Shown: positions 47,386 to 55,974, counted from the first letter of the stretch. The stretch is 64,000 nt of DNA from Cellulomonas chengniuliangii (GCF_024508335.1 NZ_CP101988.1:2914001-2978000); one strand, 5' to 3'. Notes: generated from the letters alone by a model not told the origin. A program made the numbers and translations.

Positions 47386-48057
47386 ATGCCCCGAAACGCC
47401 AGTGTCGTCGCGGGCGGCTCGGCCGCGGTTCTGCTGCTCGGCGTCGCGTCCGCGGCCGCGTTCTCGGACACCGCCCCGATGACCGGGCCCATCGGTATCC
47501 CGCTGGTCGTGTCGCGGGGGCTCGAGGACGGCGCGTCGCCCCGGCCTGACGCCCCGGCGCCCGGCGACGTCGCGCCGACCCCGGCTGACGGCGGCGGACC
47601 GGACGACGGCGACTCCCTCGCCGACCACGTGCCCCTCGCAGCCCCGGCGCCGGGCGCGCCCGGGGCTCCGAGCGCCGCAGAGCCGGGGACCGCCGCCTCG
47701 ACGCCTGGCGCGCTCTCCCCCGACGCCACGCCGACATCGACGCACGACCCCGACTCCCGGTGGCCGAGGTCGGGGTGGAGCTGGCGTGGGTCGGGCCCCG
47801 TCGGATGGCCCCGCCCGGAGCCGGTGCGCGTCACGCGCACGACCGCCCCCTCGCCCACCTCGAGCCCGACGCCCGTCCCGAGCCCATCCCCGGTCGTCGT
47901 GCTCCTCCCCTCCCCGCCCGCCCCGCCGTCACCGTCCCCCTCGCCGGCGCCGACCGGGGTGTCAGGCGAGGCCGCCCTCCCATCGGGGCAGGATGACACT
48001 GGCAGCAGGGACCGCGGCTCCCGCGGCATGTCGGACGGCGCCTGGGCGTGGCCATGA
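47386..48057 (+). CDS. Secreted Pro-rich hypothetical protein coupled to a two-component system
   Basis: A 223-residue protein with a signal peptide: MPRNASVVAGG, a hydrophobic core SAAVLLLGVASAAAF and likely cleavage near ASAAA. The rest is rich in Pro, Ala, Asp and Ser, with a PSPSPVVVLLPSPPAPPSP stretch, and looks disordered. Four Trp residues in a short basic segment (DSRWPRSGWSWRGSG) stand out. It has no membrane anchor or Cys. It overlaps the sensor kinase start by 4 bp, so it is probably part of that operon. I recognise no family. Confidence 0.65.
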   Translation: MPRNASVVAGGSAAVLLLGVASAAAFSDTAPMTGPIGIPLVVSRGLEDGASPRPDAPAPGDVAPTPADGGGPDDGDSLADHVPLAAPAPGAPGAPSAAEPGTAASTPGALSPDATPTSTHDPDSRWPRSGWSWRGSGPVGWPRPEPVRVTRTTAPSPTSSPTPVPSPSPVVVLLPSPPAPPSPSPSPAPTGVSGEAALPSGQDDTGSRDRGSRGMSDGAWAWP

Positions 48058-49583
48058 GGGCGACGCACGCGCGTCAGCCCCGGGCGAGCTGGAACCCCGC
48101 GCGGCGGACGGCGCACGTCACCGTCCGCGCGCGGCTGCTCGGAGCCGTGGTCGCGCTTGCCGGCCTCACCGTGCTCATCGCTGGAGCAGCGGCGTTCGCC
48201 CTGCAAGCGCAGGCCACGGACGCCCGGATCGACAGCTCGTTGGGCCGCGCCGTCGAGGTGCTGCACATCACCGCCAACGACGGGCCGAACCCCGACCAGG
48301 CGTCGAGGCCTAAGTTCACCACCGTGGCGGACCTGCTCGAGAAGGCCGTGCAGATGCGTGGCCTGACGGAGCACGAGGGCGTGATCGCGCTGGTCGACGG
48401 CGAGCCTCGCTGGTTCGCGTCCCGTCCCGTGGTGCTGCGCCTCGAGGCGGACCTCGAGCTCGTGGACCTGCTGCGGGACCTGCCCTCCGACCAGCCAGTC
48501 GAGCTGCGCACGGTGCGCACGTCGTTGACGGAGTACCGGATGGTCGCGGTGCCGGTGCGGGTCGGCGGGGACCCGTCCGTCGGCATGTTCGTCGTGGCGG
48601 TCGACCGCGGCGCGGAGATCGACACGCTCAGCCGCACCTACCTCACGTACGCGACGATCGCCCTGGGGTCGCTCGCGGTAATCGCCGCGGTGGCCTGGTT
48701 CGTGGTGGGCCGCCTGCTGAGCCCCATCCGGCTGCTGCGCGACGCCGCCCGCCGGATCACCGAGTCGGACCTGTCCGAGCGGATCCCGGTCTCGGGCGCC
48801 GACGACCTGTCGGACTTGGCGGCCACAGTGAACGCCATGCTCGACCGGTTGGAGAACGCGTTCGGCTCCCAGCGCGAGCTGCTCGACGACGTGGGGCACG
48901 AGCTGCGGACGCCCTTGACGATCGTGCGCGGGCACCTCGAGCTCATCAACCCCAGGGACCCGGAGGACGTGCGGGCCGTGCAGTCGCTGGCGCTGGACGA
49001 GCTGGACCGGATGCACCGCCTCGTCGACGACCTCATGACGCTGGCCACCGCGGACCGGCCGGACTTCGTGCGGCCCGCCCCGACGGACATCGGGCGCCTG
49101 ACGGATGACGTGCTGGACAAGGCCCGCAGCCTGGGCGACAGGCAGTGGCAGGTCACCGCCCGCGCGGACGTGGTGCTGATGGTGGACTCGCAGCGCGTCA
49201 CGCAGGCCTGGTTGCAGCTCATCGCCAATGCCGTGTCGGTCTCCGCACCCGGGACCCGCATCCGGATCGGCAGCGAGCTGCATGCCGGTCGGGTGCGCCT
49301 GTGGGTGCACGACCAGGGCCCGGGAGTCGCGCCCGAGGAGGAGCAGCGCATCTTCGAGCGGTTCCACCGGGGCCGCGCGGACCGGACGGGCCGCCGCTCG
49401 GAGGGCGCAGGCCTCGGGCTGCCCATCGTGGCGGCCATCGCCGCCGCCCACCGGGGCCGCGTCCGCCTCGAGCGCTGGCCCGCGCACGCCGGACCAGGCT
49501 CGGTCTTCCTCCTCGACCTGCCCGCCATCCCGTACACCGAAAAGTCGCGCCAGGGGCGCGCCGAGCTCGTGGAGCACAGATGA
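48054..49583 (+). CDS. Membrane sensor histidine kinase
   Basis: About 509 residues. A basic N-terminus is followed by TM1 (residues 29-50), an extracytoplasmic sensor domain (51-197) and TM2 (198-220). Next come HAMP (about 221-273), the HisKA dimerisation domain with His282 in DDVGHELRTPLTI, and an ATPase domain. That domain has an N-box-like QLIANAVSVSA, the G1 box VHDQGPGVAP, an F box IFERFHRG and the G2 box GAGLGLPIV. I prefer ATG at 48054, whose ATGA overlaps the upstream stop; GTG at 48048 is the alternative. The signal is unknown. Confidence 0.92.
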   Translation: MRATHARQPRASWNPARRTAHVTVRARLLGAVVALAGLTVLIAGAAAFALQAQATDARIDSSLGRAVEVLHITANDGPNPDQASRPKFTTVADLLEKAVQMRGLTEHEGVIALVDGEPRWFASRPVVLRLEADLELVDLLRDLPSDQPVELRTVRTSLTEYRMVAVPVRVGGDPSVGMFVVAVDRGAEIDTLSRTYLTYATIALGSLAVIAAVAWFVVGRLLSPIRLLRDAARRITESDLSERIPVSGADDLSDLAATVNAMLDRLENAFGSQRELLDDVGHELRTPLTIVRGHLELINPRDPEDVRAVQSLALDELDRMHRLVDDLMTLATADRPDFVRPAPTDIGRLTDDVLDKARSLGDRQWQVTARADVVLMVDSQRVTQAWLQLIANAVSVSAPGTRIRIGSELHAGRVRLWVHDQGPGVAPEEEQRIFERFHRGRADRTGRRSEGAGLGLPIVAAIAAAHRGRVRLERWPAHAGPGSVFLLDLPAIPYTEKSRQGRAELVEHR

Positions 49584-50311
49584 CGCAGATCCTCATCGCC
49601 GAGGACGAAGAGCGGATCGCCGCCTTCATCGCCAAGGGCCTGCACGCCGAGGGGTTCGCGACCAGTGTGGTGGCCACCGGGCGGGAGGCCATCGACCTCG
49701 CCCGCACCGGCGAGTACGCGCTGCTCGTTCTCGACCTGGGCCTCGCGGACATGGACGGGCTCGACGTGCTGCAGCAGCTGCGGGCGACGGGCGAGGCGGT
49801 GCCGGTCATCATCCTGACGGCGCGCAGCTCGGTGACGGACACGGTGACCGGCCTCGAGTCCGGCGCCGACGACTACATGGCCAAGCCGTTCCGCTTCGAG
49901 GAGCTGCTGGCCCGGGTGCGGCTGCGGCTGCGCACGCCGCAGCAGGTCGGCGAGGCGACGACCCTGACGCACGGGCCCTTGCAGCTCGACCTGCGCACCC
50001 GGCGGATGAAGGTGGCAGACCACGAGATCGACCTGTCCGCGCGGGAGTTCGCGCTGGCGGAGACCTTCCTGCGCCACCCCGGGCACGTGCTCAGCCGAGA
50101 GCAGCTCCTCTCCCAGGTGTGGGGGTACGACTTCGACCCCGGCTCGAACGTCGTCGACGTCTACGTGCGCTACCTGCGCAAGAAACTCGGCGCCGCGCAC
50201 TTCGACACGGTGCGGGGGGTCGGCTACCGGCTGGTCGACGCGACGGCCACCAGGTCGACCTCCCAGGGGCGCCATGTCGCGCCGTACCAGGGCCGCGACG
50301 CCCCGGGCTGA
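49580..50311 (+). CDS. OmpR/PhoB-family response regulator
   Basis: A 243-residue regulator. The receiver domain has the acidic pocket AEDEE near residue 9, phosphoacceptor Asp52 in LVLDLGLADMDG, Thr80 and Lys102 in MAKPF. The C-terminal winged helix (about 128-222) contains LSAREFALAETFLRHPGHVL, DVYVRYLRKKL and TVRGVGYRL. A 20-residue polar tail follows. Its ATG overlaps the kinase stop by 4 bp, marking a cognate pair. Confidence 0.95.
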   Translation: MTQILIAEDEERIAAFIAKGLHAEGFATSVVATGREAIDLARTGEYALLVLDLGLADMDGLDVLQQLRATGEAVPVIILTARSSVTDTVTGLESGADDYMAKPFRFEELLARVRLRLRTPQQVGEATTLTHGPLQLDLRTRRMKVADHEIDLSAREFALAETFLRHPGHVLSREQLLSQVWGYDFDPGSNVVDVYVRYLRKKLGAAHFDTVRGVGYRLVDATATRSTSQGRHVAPYQGRDAPG

Positions 50312-50334
50312 CACGGACCGCTCGTCAGGGGCGC

Positions 50335-50631
50335 TCAGCCGACCGCCGCGCCGGCCGGCGAACGCTCCGACCGCGGCGGGTCGGCTGGCCGCGGCGGGGC
50401 GAGCTCGACCATCCGGCCACTCCCCGTGGAGGCGCGGGACGCCGAGTCGGCCGCCGGCCTCATGGACCCTCCCATGGTCGAGCGGCTCGCGGCGTCGTCC
50501 GGCGCGGTGGGGGCCCTGCTCGGGCGCACCTGCTCGGCGGCGCCGAGCCCTCCGATCACCCCCAGGGCGATCGACGCCCCAGCCCCGAACGCCACCCAGC
50601 CGTGGCGCCCTCGATCCGTCCCCGACACCAT
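50335..50631 (-). CDS. Small membrane-anchored hypothetical protein
   Basis: A 98-residue frame starting at ATG 50631 after a GGGGG-rich site. The N-terminus has a hydrophobic stretch WVAFGAGASIALGVIGGLGA (residues about 11-30), a signal anchor or uncleaved signal, then a polar Ala/Ser/Pro/Arg-rich tail. It converges with the response regulator and is divergent from the adenosine deaminase. Codon use is like that of its neighbours, but no family is recognised. An overlapping plus-strand frame is a weaker alternative. Confidence 0.5.
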   Translation of the reverse strand: MVSGTDRGRHGWVAFGAGASIALGVIGGLGAAEQVRPSRAPTAPDDAASRSTMGGSMRPAADSASRASTGSGRMVELAPPRPADPPRSERSPAGAAVG

Positions 50632-50778
50632 CCGACCCCCGACCTCACCGCGACCGCCCGTCACCACGACGACGTGCGCCGAGCGGGTTCTGACACCGAC
50701 AGGCTGCGGCCTGGCGGTGAGCCCGTCAGGAGATCGACATGAGAGTCCTCTCACGGACCTGTTTGGCAGACTGTGCGG

Positions 50779-51825
50779 GTGCGTGACCTGGACCGGCTCC
50801 CCAAGGCCCACCTGCACCTGCACTTCACCGGCTCCATGCGGCCGGAGACGTTGCAGGACCTCGCCGTGGGATACGGCGTGCGCCTGCCCTCCGCGCTGCT
50901 GGACGGGGACCCGCTGCGGGTCCCCGCCGACGAGCGCGGCTGGTTCCGCTTCCAACGCCTGTACGACGCGGCGAGGGCGTGCGTGCGGAGCGAGGCGGAC
51001 ATGCGCCGCATCCTCACCGAGGCCGTCGCCGACGACGCCGCCGAGGGATCCCGCCGGCTGGAGATCCAGGTCGACCCGACGTCGTACGCGCCGTTCGTGG
51101 GGGGACTCACGCCAGCTCTCGAGATCGTGCTGGACGCGGCCCGATCCGCCGGGCAGCGGCACGGGGTCGAGGTGGGCGTCGTCGTGGCCGCGTCCCGCAT
51201 GCGCCACCCGCTCGAGGCGCGCACCCTCGCGCGGCTCGCGGCGCTGCACGCCGGCGACGGGCCTGGCCAGGTCGTCGGCTTCGGCCTGAGCAACGACGAG
51301 CGGCGCGGGGAGACCTCCGAGTTCGCGGCGGCCTTCGAGATCGCCCGCCGGGCCGGGCTGGCGTCGGTGCCGCACGGCGGGGAGCTGCTCGGCCCGGCGC
51401 ACGTCGACTCCGTCCTGGACCATCTGTCGCCCGACCGCCTGGGCCACGGCGTCCGCGCCGCCGAGGACCCGGCGGTGCTGGACCGGGTCGTGGGCCAGGG
51501 CGTCGCGCTCGAGGTCTGCCCGGCGTCCAACGTCTCCCTCGGCGTCTACCGCGACCAGGCCCAGGTGCCGCTCCGCGCGCTCGTGGACGCCGGGGCCACC
51601 GTGGCGTTGGGCGCCGACGACCCGCTGCTCTTCGGGTCGAGGCTGACCGGCCAGTACGAGGCGGCCCGCACCGTGCACGGGTTCACCGACGCCGACCTCG
51701 CGGCCCTGGCCAAGTCGTCCATCCGCGCGAGCCGCGCCAGCGATCAGACGCGCGCCCGCCTGATCGGCGAGGTGGACGCGTGGCTCGCGGAGCCCGACCC
51801 CGCAGCCGCCCGAGCCGCCAGTTGA
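50779..51825 (+). CDS. add: Adenosine deaminase
   Basis: A 348-residue metal-dependent deaminase converting adenosine to inosine for purine salvage. Zinc ligands lie in LPKAHLHLHFTGSMRP near the N-terminus, His in VPHGGELLGP (with the catalytic Glu) and Asp in ALGADDPLLFGS. DRLGHGVRAAED is also conserved. GTG at 50779 is chosen because homologues begin at this residue; GTG at 50773 is possible. Related adenine deaminases share the fold, so the exact base specificity is not certain. Confidence 0.88.
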   Translation: MRDLDRLPKAHLHLHFTGSMRPETLQDLAVGYGVRLPSALLDGDPLRVPADERGWFRFQRLYDAARACVRSEADMRRILTEAVADDAAEGSRRLEIQVDPTSYAPFVGGLTPALEIVLDAARSAGQRHGVEVGVVVAASRMRHPLEARTLARLAALHAGDGPGQVVGFGLSNDERRGETSEFAAAFEIARRAGLASVPHGGELLGPAHVDSVLDHLSPDRLGHGVRAAEDPAVLDRVVGQGVALEVCPASNVSLGVYRDQAQVPLRALVDAGATVALGADDPLLFGSRLTGQYEAARTVHGFTDADLAALAKSSIRASRASDQTRARLIGEVDAWLAEPDPAAARAAS

Positions 51826-51827
51826 CC

Positions 51828-51897
51828 GACCGCGGGGTTGAGGGACCGCGGGGCTGAGGGACCGCGGGGCTGCCCAACTGCGGGGCTGACCAACCGC
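51828..51897. repeat. 16-bp tandem repeat, about 4.4 copies
   Basis: Units of gaccgcggggctgagg and close variants begin at 51828, 51844 and 51860, with degenerate copies at 51876 and 51892. The array starts immediately after the add stop and lies upstream of the murB stop, in the convergent add/murB gap. It replaces any recognisable terminator there. Confidence 0.75.
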
Positions 51898-51929
51898 AGG
51901 TGCCCGCCGTCGCCGGCCCCGGTGGACGG

Positions 51930-53015
51930 TCAGAGGGAGACGCCCACCAGCACAGGCTCCGGCTCAAGGGCCACCCCGAACCGCTCGCGCACCCCGTCGC
52001 GGACCTCGCGGGCCAGCGCCACGATGTCGGCGGCGGCGGCGCCGCCCCGGTTCGTCAGCGCGAGCGTGTGCTTCGTGGACAGCGCTGCCGGTCCCGGGAG
52101 CCCGTAGCCGCGGCCGAACCCCGCGCGCTCGATGAGCCACGCGGCGCTGACCTTCACGTCCTCCCCCGCCGGGTAACGTGGCGCGTCCTCCGGCAGCAGC
52201 AGGGCGTCCTCCTGGCTCAGCACCGGGTTGGTGAAGAAGGAGCCGGCGCTCGCGGTGTCCGGGTCGGTCGGGTCCAGCACCATGCCCTTGCGGGCCCGCA
52301 GCCCCAGGACCGCCGCTCGGACGTCCTCGAGCGGCGCCCTTTCGCCCACGGCGACGTCCAGCGCCGCGGCGAGCTCTCCGTACGCGACAGGCGCCGACAG
52401 GTCGCCGGGCTTGAGCTGGAACGTCACGTCGAGGACGACGTACCGGGGGGTGGGGTACCACGGCGAGCGGTCGTCACCGGGGACCACGCGCATCGACCGC
52501 TTGAGCACCGAGGTGCGGTAGCCAAAGCCCAGATCGGCCAGGGGGAAGGTCCGCACCCGCGCGCGCTCACGGTCGAAGACCCGCACCAGCGCGATCGTCT
52601 GCGCGACCTCCTGGCCGTAGGCGCCCACGTTCTGCACGGGGGTGGCGCCCGTCGAGCCGGGGATGCCGGACAGCGCCTCGACGCCCACGAGCCTCTGCTC
52701 CACGGCGTACGCCACCACGTCGTCCCATGGGGCGCCCGCCGGCGCCGTCACGGTGGCCCCCGCGCACGCGGACGAGTCCGGCGTGGTGACGCCCGTGCGC
52801 AGGTCCCGCACAACGACGCCGTCGAAGCCCTCGTCGGACACCAGCAGGTTCGAGCCGCCGCCCAGCACGAGCACGGGCTCGCCGTCGGCGTCGGCCGCGC
52901 GGACGGTGGCGATGAGCTCGGCCTCGTCCGCGGTCTCGACGTACCGCCCCGCCGGCCCGCCCACCCGCATCGTCGTCAGCTGGGCCAAGGTCGGTGTCTC
53001 GGTCGAGGTGGTCAC
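51930..53015 (-). CDS. murB: UDP-N-acetylenolpyruvoylglucosamine reductase MurB
   Basis: FAD enzyme that reduces UDP-GlcNAc-enolpyruvate to UDP-MurNAc, 361 residues. FAD-binding segments are TTMRVGGPAGRYVETADEAE, LVLGGGSNLLVSDEGFDG and ALSGIPGSTGATPVQNVGAY. The catalytic Ser is in DTASAGSFFTNPVL. Only 9 bp separate it from the upstream MFS gene, so read-through is likely. Elsewhere in actinobacteria murB follows the MaoC genes directly. Confidence 0.96.
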   Translation of the reverse strand: MTTSTETPTLAQLTTMRVGGPAGRYVETADEAELIATVRAADADGEPVLVLGGGSNLLVSDEGFDGVVVRDLRTGVTTPDSSACAGATVTAPAGAPWDDVVAYAVEQRLVGVEALSGIPGSTGATPVQNVGAYGQEVAQTIALVRVFDRERARVRTFPLADLGFGYRTSVLKRSMRVVPGDDRSPWYPTPRYVVLDVTFQLKPGDLSAPVAYGELAAALDVAVGERAPLEDVRAAVLGLRARKGMVLDPTDPDTASAGSFFTNPVLSQEDALLLPEDAPRYPAGEDVKVSAAWLIERAGFGRGYGLPGPAALSTKHTLALTNRGGAAAADIVALAREVRDGVRERFGVALEPEPVLVGVSL

Positions 53016-53024
53016 CCCACCAGG

Positions 53025-54329
53025 CTAGTTCCCCGCCGCGGGCTGGTCGCTGCCACGGCCCATCGACGTCCCCGCGACCCCGTCGTCGGCCTCGGCGGGC
53101 GGGCGGAGGGCGTGCAGCACGCACAGCCCGACGAGCACGGGCACGGCGATCGCCAGCAGGGCGTGCCGGTAGCCGACGGCGCCGGCCAGCAGGCCCAGCA
53201 CCGGCGGGCCGGCGAGGAACGCCGAGTACCCGATGGTCGCGACCACGCTCACCCGCCCGGCAGCACGGGCCGGGTCGTCGCTGGCGGCGCTCATGCCGAC
53301 CGGGAAGCCGAGCGCGGCGCCCATCCCCCACAGCACGATGCCGGCCATGGCCAGCCAGAGCAGGGTGTCCGGGACGAGGGCGAAGACACCGAGGCCGACG
53401 AGCGACAGCACCGCCGACATCCGCAAGGTCGCGATCCGCCCGAACCGGTCGAGCAAGGACGTGCCGAGGAACCGCATGGCCGTCATGGCGGTGACGAAGA
53501 CGCCGAAGGCGAGGGCGCCGATGGCGTCCGTCGTGCCGAAGCCGTCGACGACCGCGAGCGCCACCCAGTCGTTCGCGGAGCCCTCGGTGAGGGCCGCGGC
53601 GAGCACCACCAGGCCGATCAGCAGCGTCCGGGGCTCGAGCCAGCTGCCGAAGGCCTGCCGCGCGCGGCTGGGGCCCTCCACGGCAGTCGCCGGGTCCGCG
53701 CCCGTGGCCTCGTGCCGCTGCGCCGCGTCCTCGACGCCTGCCTCGCGCTCGGGCAGGAATCGGCGCACGGCGAGCGCCACCCCGATGCTCGATGCCAGCA
53801 CCGCGACCGGGATGTGCACCACGACGGGCACTCCGAGGCCCGCGGCGAGCGCGGCCACCGCAGCTCCGGCGGCGGTGCCGATCGAGAAGCCCGCGTGGTA
53901 GCGGGGCATCACCGTGTGCCCGAGCCGCTGCTCGACCGCCGCCCCCTCGAGGTTCATCGACGCGTCCCATGTGCCGGTGCCCACGCCGAACACCACGGCG
54001 CCGGAGGCCACCACGAGCACCACGCCGCCGGCGACGCCGACCGACGCGAGCGCCAGCCCGACCGCGTTGACGAGCGCGAACGCCAGCACCGTGCGGCGCG
54101 CGCCGAGCCGCGTCACCACCAGCCCGGACAGCGGCAGCGCGATGAGGGAGCCGATGGCGCCCACGAGCAGCAGCGCGCCCATCTGCTCCGGGCTCAGGCC
54201 CAGCGCGTCACGGACCGCGGGCAGGCGCGATGCCCAACTCGAGAAGTTGAAGCCGTTGAGGGCGAAGACCACGAAGACCGCGAGCGACGCCGCTCGCAGC
54301 CGTGGGTCGTCGGTGCGCCTGGCGCTCAT
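53025..54329 (-). CDS. MFS transporter, YbjJ-like (paralogue 1)
   Basis: A 434-residue permease with about twelve membrane helices. It starts MSARRTDDPRLRAASLAVFV, preceded by AAGGAG. Signature segments are LNGFNFSSWASRLPAVRDAL and EPRTLLIGLVVLAAALTEGS followed by ANDWVALAVVDGFG. It is clearly paralogous to the next gene upstream across its whole length. YbjJ-type MFS proteins are poorly characterised exporters or sugar transporters; the substrate is unknown. Confidence 0.88.
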   Translation of the reverse strand: MSARRTDDPRLRAASLAVFVVFALNGFNFSSWASRLPAVRDALGLSPEQMGALLLVGAIGSLIALPLSGLVVTRLGARRTVLAFALVNAVGLALASVGVAGGVVLVVASGAVVFGVGTGTWDASMNLEGAAVEQRLGHTVMPRYHAGFSIGTAAGAAVAALAAGLGVPVVVHIPVAVLASSIGVALAVRRFLPEREAGVEDAAQRHEATGADPATAVEGPSRARQAFGSWLEPRTLLIGLVVLAAALTEGSANDWVALAVVDGFGTTDAIGALAFGVFVTAMTAMRFLGTSLLDRFGRIATLRMSAVLSLVGLGVFALVPDTLLWLAMAGIVLWGMGAALGFPVGMSAASDDPARAAGRVSVVATIGYSAFLAGPPVLGLLAGAVGYRHALLAIAVPVLVGLCVLHALRPPAEADDGVAGTSMGRGSDQPAAGN

Positions 54330-54393
54330 GCGCGACTCCTTCGTCGTGGCCCCGTCTCCGGGCTCATCGTGCACCGGTGGGCCCGGACACGGG

Positions 54394-55797
54394 TCATCGT
54401 GCCGTGACCGGCAGCAGGTCGGCTTGGGGGTCCTGCGGCTGGCCGGGCTGGCCCGGCACATCCGGCGCGTCGGGCCCATGGGCGGCGGTCGACGGCGCCT
54501 GATCGGGGGTGCCCGTCGTGGGCGCCTCCTCGCGCACGCCAGGCGCGGCCTCGGATGACGCGAGGGGGGCGACCCGGCGGGAGAGCGCGACGGAGACCAC
54601 CATCGCGACGGCGATCAGGGTCAGTGCGCGCCGGGCGCCCATCGAGTCGGCGGCCAGGCCGAGGAGCGGCGGGGCGGCGATCGACGCGACGGACGAGAAG
54701 GCGGAGACGACGGCGACCCGGCCCGCCGCGAGCATCGGGTCGTCAGAGGCCGCCGCGATGCCCAACGGCACGGCCAGCGCGGCTCCGAAGCCCCAGGCCG
54801 CGACCCCGATCACGGCGATCTCGAACGTGGGGGCGAATCCGAAGAGCAGCAGCCCTGCCAAGGACACGCACCCCGAGACGCGCAGCGCCCGCACACGCCC
54901 GACCCGGTCGATGAGCCGGGTGCCGAGCAGGCGCACGGCCGTCATGGCGCCGACGAACAGCCCGAACACCGTCGCGCCGACTGCCTCGGTGCGGTCGAAC
55001 CCGTCCACCACGGCGAGCGCGAGCCAGTCGTTCGCCGACCCCTCGGAGAGCGCGGCAGCCATGATGACGACGCCGATCAGCAGGGTGCGCGGCTCGCGCC
55101 ACGCGTCGAGGGCCGATCCCAGGGCGCGCCGGCGGGCGGGCGGCCCCGACGGCTGGTCCGCGTGCCCGGCGGCTGGGAGCGCCTCGGCGGCGATGACGCG
55201 GACCGGAGCCGGCTCCAGCACCGCGTCCCTCAGCGAGGCGAGCCGCCAGGCGGTGCCGACGGCCGCGGTGACGAGGAAGTGGGCGAGCACGGGGACGGCG
55301 AGGCTCGAGGCGAGCGCGCCGATCAGCGATCCGAGCACCGCGCCGACCGAGAACGCGGCGTGGAACTGCGGCAGCACGGTGCGCCCCATGCGCCGCTCCA
55401 CCGCGGCGGTCTCCACGTTCAGCGGGACGTTGCCCACCGCGAAGGAGACGCCGTTGAGGAAGATGCCCGCGGCGAGCAGCGGGACGGATCCGAGCGTCGG
55501 GCCGAGCCCGATGAGGACGTAGGCGGCAGCGAACCCGACGGTCGAGAGCAGCAGGGAGACGCGCCCGCCGAACCGGGTGACGATCACGCCCGAGACGGTG
55601 GCGGTCGCGAGGGCGCCGACCGAGCCTGCCAGGAGGACCACGCCCAGCTGGCTGGCGCTGAGCTCGAGCGCGTCGCGGACGGCCGGGATGCGGGCGAGCC
55701 AGCTCGAGAACATCAGCCCGTTGAGGGCGAAGAGGCCCAGGAGCGCCAGGCGGGTGCGCCCGAGCGACCGCGTGGATTGGGATCGCAGGTTGCGCAC
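54394..55797 (-). CDS. MFS transporter, YbjJ-like (paralogue 2)
   Basis: A 467-residue permease, about twelve helices, with a 50-residue Pro/Gln-rich cytoplasmic C-terminal tail. Segments LNGLMFSSWLARIPAVRDAL and EPRTLLIGVVIMAAALSEGS mirror paralogue 1. GTG at 55797 is chosen because GGAG lies 6 bp upstream and the hydrophobic helix begins soon after; the frame runs upstream through the intergenic palindromes. It faces a LacI regulator and is the likely regulated gene. Confidence 0.88.
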   Translation of the reverse strand: MRNLRSQSTRSLGRTRLALLGLFALNGLMFSSWLARIPAVRDALELSASQLGVVLLAGSVGALATATVSGVIVTRFGGRVSLLLSTVGFAAAYVLIGLGPTLGSVPLLAAGIFLNGVSFAVGNVPLNVETAAVERRMGRTVLPQFHAAFSVGAVLGSLIGALASSLAVPVLAHFLVTAAVGTAWRLASLRDAVLEPAPVRVIAAEALPAAGHADQPSGPPARRRALGSALDAWREPRTLLIGVVIMAAALSEGSANDWLALAVVDGFDRTEAVGATVFGLFVGAMTAVRLLGTRLIDRVGRVRALRVSGCVSLAGLLLFGFAPTFEIAVIGVAAWGFGAALAVPLGIAAASDDPMLAAGRVAVVSAFSSVASIAAPPLLGLAADSMGARRALTLIAVAMVVSVALSRRVAPLASSEAAPGVREEAPTTGTPDQAPSTAAHGPDAPDVPGQPGQPQDPQADLLPVTAR

Positions 55798-55827
55798 AAC
55801 TACTCCGGAGCGACGGCAGGATGATGG

Positions 55828-55874
55828 CGAATCGATTCGATCACACAGGTCAGGCCTGTGTCGAATCGATTTGA
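55828..55874. promoter_or_regulatory. Paired LacI-type operators in the MFS/lacI intergenic region
   Basis: A perfect 12-bp palindrome cgaatcgattcg (55828-55839) and a near-perfect 14-bp one tcgaatcgatttga (55861-55874) have their centres 34 bp apart. Both have a central CG with AAT/ATT arms, the style of LacI-family operators. Between them lies a separate inverted repeat, acacagg/cctgtgt (55843-55849 with 55855-55861). A TTGATC...TACGCT pair (55871-55876, 55896-55901, 19-bp spacing) may be the lacI promoter, overlapping the second site. Confidence 0.6.
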
Positions 55875-55974
55875 TCGCGTGTTCCGTCTGACAGGTACGC
55901 TGGCTGCTCCTGACCACACGCGCAGCCCTCACGTGATGCTGCCACTCGCCACGTCCGAAGGGCGGTGAACTCCC

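Noticed and set aside
50426-51289. Plus-strand frame overlapping the small membrane protein and the start of add
   Set aside because: It runs through add in another frame and becomes Arg/Cys/Ser-rich; the minus-strand frame has a better start and a signal anchor.
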